From contig JAFWFF010000032.1 of assembly GCA_017515765.1 (NCBI GenBank), positions 1-33,846 of the forward strand: 33,846 bases of DNA. Direction: 5' to 3'. Made by a program: the position numbers and the translations under genes. Positions 31,191 to 33,846 of this stretch are shown piece by piece. Under the pieces are notes generated by a model. It searched no databases and had not been told where the DNA came from. It saw only the letters and a list, made by a program, of their open reading frames with translations. Origin of the DNA: Bacillota bacterium. GTDB taxonomy: Bacteria > Bacillota > Clostridia > Peptostreptococcales > Anaerovoracaceae. Positions within the stretch are counted from its first letter, which is position 1. Every line of letters begins with the position of its first letter.

Positions 31191-31613
31191 TCAGTTCAGT
31201 ATCTCGTAATCGGAGAAGTCCACGCCGATCATCTCTTCCTGTTCCGCGGAAAGGCTGACCACGAAGTCCATTCCGTAATTCTTGGAGATGTTCTTCAGCC
31301 TTGTCAGGAACTCGGGAAGGTCTCCGAGAGACACATCCGCATGCTTAAGTATGCTGTCGATGTATATCGTCTCGATGTCATGATCGGAGCTTATGATCCC
31401 GTAGATGAACCCGATATACTCGTCGCTGTTGGTGATGTGCTCGAAGTCCTCCATGCACACCACGCGGATCTTATATTTCAGATCGTACATCAGCCGGGAA
31501 TTCTTATTGATGAAAATGACGCTTCCGTTGCTTCTTTCGATTTCATCGTTGGCCATCTCGACCATCAGTTTGGTCTTCCCTGCACCTTTATGTCCGATCA
31601 AAAGTTTTACCAT
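31191..31613 (-). CDS. Conserved clostridial small P-loop ATPase, function unknown
   Basis: This 140-aa protein has an N-terminal Walker A, LLIGHKGAGKTKLMVEMAN (4-22), and a Walker B-like IETIYIDSIL (about 79-88). SVIFINKNSRLMYDLKYKIRVVCMEDF (about 31-57) and YIGFIYGIISSDHDIETIYID are conserved in a clostridial family that databases often label 'ATP-binding protein' or, without evidence, 'PilT'. It has no secretion-ATPase domains and no membrane segment, so I do not accept the PilT label. The ATG at 31613 has GGAGGA upstream. It has its own strong promoter (31650-31678) and terminator (31142-31172), so it forms a single-gene unit. Confidence 0.75.
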   Translation of the reverse strand: MVKLLIGHKGAGKTKLMVEMANDEIERSNGSVIFINKNSRLMYDLKYKIRVVCMEDFEHITNSDEYIGFIYGIISSDHDIETIYIDSILKHADVSLGDLPEFLTRLKNISKNYGMDFVVSLSAEQEEMIGVDFSDYEILN

Positions 31614-31649
31614 GACGCAATCCTCCGTTCACATTATTTTGTTGCGTTA

Positions 31650-31678
31650 ATTTTACCACAGGGCGATCCGTTCTTCAA
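31650..31678 (-). promoter_or_regulatory. Promoter of the small P-loop ATPase gene
   Basis: On the minus strand TTGAAG (31673-31678) and TAAAAT (31650-31655) are separated by exactly 17 bases, with about 30 bases of leader to the ATG at 31613. It begins 14 bases after the stop of the upstream membrane-protein gene. Confidence 0.83.
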
Positions 31679-31691
31679 TTACATTTTTGGA

Positions 31692-32597
31692 TCAGCGGGC
31701 CATGAAGTAGAGCGCGACCGCCAGTCCGAGCGCCGCTGTCAGCAGATTTGCCAGCAAAGTATAGCCGAAAGTCTTCCCTTTGGAGTGGCCTTTGAAGGCG
31801 ATCAGGTAGACGATAAGCTCTATCACGAAAACCAAAAGTTCCATCACCGGGAAGAAGATAAGCCATACAAGGCCGCCGGAAGTGTAGTCCAGGAGCCCCA
31901 TAACAAGGTTCAGAAGTCCCTGTGTCACGATGTTCGTAATGACTATCGTGAGGATCTCCCTCTTCTTCCTGTATTTGAACAGCAGGGCCAGTCCGAGCTC
32001 GACCGCGATGGTCAGCAGCATCCTTACGAAAAAGGCCAGGATCTGGTTTCCCGTCCTGATATCCTCAGTCACGTAGAGAGGCTGGACCTGCAGCTCCGCC
32101 TCTTTGCCGGAAAGGTCCGGGATCACCGCGGAGAAGAAACTGTCGAACGCCTCTCTCTCCAGTTCCCCGCTGACGAAGATCCGGTTCTCCGACGGCACGT
32201 ATACAGCGGCCTTGAACTCTTTCGGCGGATAGTACGACCACGAGAACGACCCGTTCCCTTCGACCTTGAAAATCTGGTTCATCAGCATGTATCCGTCAGG
32301 ATCCCGGTACGAGAAGAACGCCTCGTACACCTCATGGTCTGCGTCCAAAGGTCCGTAGCCGCCCGCGCCGTCTATATTCTCCTCAGTGATCCGGAACCAG
32401 GGGCCGTAGACCTCATCCTTCGAGAGAAGCGTGGCGTAAAGCGTCTCTCCGGGCCTCCCCTCCACGCTCACGGTCACCGAAGGCTTCGGCCCCACGTCGG
32501 CAGATACGGGTACGATCGCGAAAGCGATCAGAACCGCGGTCAAAAGAAGAGCGCATAGCCTTCTCAGGGAGCGTTCACTTACAGGTTCGTCTCTCAT
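31692..32597 (-). CDS. Secreted-domain membrane protein with C-terminal membrane spans
   Basis: This 301-aa protein has an N-terminal signal sequence (LRRLCALLLTAVLIAFAIVPVSA, about 11-33). Next comes ADVGPKPSVTVSVEG, an outside beta-rich domain of about 150 residues containing FSWSYYPPKEFKAAVYVPS. Four or so membrane spans follow (about 186-298). From memory this ADVGPKPS-plus-four-spans layout occurs in many uncharacterised clostridial proteins; no function is known to me. The ATG at 32597 overlaps the rlmN stop (ATGA), with GGAGAAGGGG upstream, so it is coupled to rlmN. A longer open frame into rlmN is not used. No terminator is seen between it and the next promoter. Confidence 0.78.
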   Translation of the reverse strand: MRDEPVSERSLRRLCALLLTAVLIAFAIVPVSADVGPKPSVTVSVEGRPGETLYATLLSKDEVYGPWFRITEENIDGAGGYGPLDADHEVYEAFFSYRDPDGYMLMNQIFKVEGNGSFSWSYYPPKEFKAAVYVPSENRIFVSGELEREAFDSFFSAVIPDLSGKEAELQVQPLYVTEDIRTGNQILAFFVRMLLTIAVELGLALLFKYRKKREILTIVITNIVTQGLLNLVMGLLDYTSGGLVWLIFFPVMELLVFVIELIVYLIAFKGHSKGKTFGYTLLANLLTAALGLAVALYFMAR

Positions 32598-33655
32598 ACC
32601 CCTTCTCCTTTCCTCAGCCTCAGCTGCCCGCACGCCGCGTCTATGTCCGAGCCGAGTTCGCGCCTTACGGTAGCGGGTATGCCCGCCTTCTCCAAAAGGT
32701 CTCTGAATTCCTCGGCGCGCTTCCTTCCGGAAGTCTCGAGGCCTGTCCCGTCCACTTTGTTCAGCGGTATCAGGTTGACGTGGCAGAGCATCCCCTTCAA
32801 GAGCCCTGTCAGAGCCTTCAGATCGGCCTCTGTGTCGTTTTTGCCCGCTGTTAAGGCGTATTCAAAGGTGACCCGCCTTCCGGTCTTAGAAGCGTGATTT
32901 TTGGCTGCCTCGATGACCTCGGCGACCGGATACTTCCTGTTCACAGGCATGAGGGCGCTCCGCTTCTCATCCGTCGCGGCATGGAGCGATATGGCGAGAT
33001 TTACCTGGGGATACTCGTCTCCGAACCTTTCGATCATCGGGACTATCCCGCAGGTGGATACCGTGATGCTCCTCCTCGAGAGCCCGAGGCCCTCTTTGGC
33101 GGACGCGAGTTCTATGAACCTCGCCAGGTTCTCATAATTATCAAAGGGTTCGCCTGTCCCCATCACCACTATATGGCTTATCCGGGCAGGCTCCCCGCCC
33201 TCCGCCGATCCTTCTTCCGCAAGCAGCCTGTTGATGGTGATCACCTGTGCCAGTATCTCCCCCGCCGTCAGGCTGCGGGCAAGGCCCTTCACTGTCGAAG
33301 CGCAGAATCTGCAGCCCATCCGGCATCCTGCCTGCGAAGAGACGCATACCGACCATCCGTACCTGTATCTCATCAGCACGGTCTCGACAGCGTTCCCGTC
33401 TGAAAGCCCGAAGAGATACTTCCTGGTCCCGTCTTTCGCGGAGACCTGTTCCGCGAGGATCTCCGGAGAGCACACCACGCAGTCTTCCGCGAGCTTCGCC
33501 CGGAGAGCGGCAGGCAGGTTCTTCATATCCGCAAAGTCCGTAACTCCGCGGTACATCCACTGAAAGATCTGGCGCGCCCTGTAAGCCGGCTCGCCCTTGG
33601 ACTTCAGCAGTTCTTCGAGTTCTTTGATCGAAAGAGAGAGGATATCGGTCATCAT
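32594..33655 (-). CDS. rlmN: 23S rRNA/tRNA (adenine-C2)-methyltransferase RlmN
   Basis: This 353-aa radical-SAM enzyme methylates C2 of A2503 in 23S rRNA and A37 in some tRNAs. The cluster motif is CRMGCRFC (Cys111, Cys115, Cys118). VCVSSQAGCRMGC, VVMGTGEPFDNYENL, SITVSTCGIVPMI and VNLAISLHAA are family signatures; the C-terminal Cys in DIDAACGQLR is the methyl-carrying residue. Two ATG codons (33655, 33652) overlap the upstream Spx/ArsC-like stop (ATGATGA); no strong ribosome binding site is present, so coupling is likely. It overlaps the membrane-protein gene downstream by four bases. Confidence 0.96.
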   Translation of the reverse strand: MMTDILSLSIKELEELLKSKGEPAYRARQIFQWMYRGVTDFADMKNLPAALRAKLAEDCVVCSPEILAEQVSAKDGTRKYLFGLSDGNAVETVLMRYRYGWSVCVSSQAGCRMGCRFCASTVKGLARSLTAGEILAQVITINRLLAEEGSAEGGEPARISHIVVMGTGEPFDNYENLARFIELASAKEGLGLSRRSITVSTCGIVPMIERFGDEYPQVNLAISLHAATDEKRSALMPVNRKYPVAEVIEAAKNHASKTGRRVTFEYALTAGKNDTEADLKALTGLLKGMLCHVNLIPLNKVDGTGLETSGRKRAEEFRDLLEKAGIPATVRRELGSDIDAACGQLRLRKGEGV

Positions 33656-33846
33656 TTCTGAAGCGACCTGAACCATTCGAGATGGATGTTCCACTCTTCC
33701 TCATTGAAGCCGACAAGGGCTCCCATATTTCCGATCGCCAGGATCGGCCTCTTCACCAGCATCCCGTCAGTCGCGAGGAGCTCGAGCATGTCATCCTCGT
33801 CCATCTCCGGGAGCCTGTCCTTAAGCTTCAGCTCCTTATACTTAAG
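33652..33846 (-). CDS. Spx/ArsC-like thioredoxin-fold protein, C-terminal part (cut by window edge)
   Basis: Only the last 64 residues are inside the window. They contain YKELKLKDRLPEMDEDDMLE, then LATDGMLVKRPILAI and LVGFNEEEW. The RPI and GFxxxEW elements are typical of the arsenate reductase/Spx/YusI family. Whether a catalytic or Spx-type redox Cys is present cannot be seen because the N-terminus is missing. The stop overlaps the rlmN start codons, so it is the upstream gene of the rlmN operon. Confidence 0.85.
   Translation of the reverse strand, partial: LKYKELKLKDRLPEMDEDDMLELLATDGMLVKRPILAIGNMGALVGFNEEEWNIHLEWFRSLQK

Noticed and set aside
31191..31613. PilT twitching ATPase label for the 140-aa P-loop protein
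   Set aside because: It has no secretion-ATPase Asp or His boxes and is far too short; the label is a database habit.
1..33846. CRISPR array, insertion sequence or prophage
   Set aside because: I saw no regularly spaced repeats, transposase or integrase motifs or phage genes anywhere in the window.

Overview
The window is chromosomal, gene-dense DNA from a Gram-positive anaerobe, most likely an Eubacteriales/Clostridia member. GC is in the mid-to-high 50s by eye. The supporting signs are the yraN-yifB-dprA-topA-hslV-hslU-codY order, an IspH protein fused to ribosomal protein S1, a secretin-less Tad/Flp pilus locus, strong AGGAGG-type ribosome binding sites with some TTG and GTG starts, and clear TTGACA/TATAAT-type promoters. 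I see no rRNA, insertion sequence, prophage or CRISPR array.

Layout, left to right. Nearly everything is on the minus strand, so transcription runs right to left. (1) 90-416: tRNA-Asp and tRNA-Thr with two tandem promoters. (2) 413-8836: a housekeeping run transcribed yraN, yifB (ComM-like), dprA, topA, hslV, hslU, codY, yigZ. (3) 8857-10453: a Cof-type HAD hydrolase and a metallo-beta-lactamase-fold hydrolase, each followed or preceded by a terminator. (4) 10473-19613: a nine-gene Tad/Flp pilus operon (CpaE/TadZ-like, TadA, TadB, TadC, a 44-aa Flp pilin, two TadE-like proteins, a DUF5702-like protein, a DUF6382-like protein) that ends 59 bp before the ispH-rpsA fusion gene. (5) 19652-22619: an acyl-CoA synthetase and trpS, transcribed divergently from overlapping promoters. 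(6) 22642-28680: nudix, mnmA, an orphan DNA methyltransferase, tRNA-Arg, tldD and pmbA. (7) 28706-30681: a plus-strand DUF885 lipoprotein. (8) 30697-33846: fabZ, a small P-loop ATPase, a membrane protein, rlmN and the end of an Spx/ArsC-like gene cut by the window edge.

How the parts fit. The topA-hslVU-codY block joins DNA topology, proteolysis and nutrient-responsive transcription. dprA and the ComM-like yifB suggest recombination of incoming DNA, and the Tad locus gives a surface pilus. mnmA, rlmN, trpS, S1 and three tRNA genes serve translation.

The most unusual signal is not a gene. The 8-mer GATCAAAG is present at 19 places (20 counting both strands of one palindromic site), where base composition predicts about one. 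It occurs in several reading frames, on both strands and on both gene orientations, and Leu and Lys codon choice appears bent to create it. This looks like a genome-wide DNA-level signal or an extreme codon-context preference.
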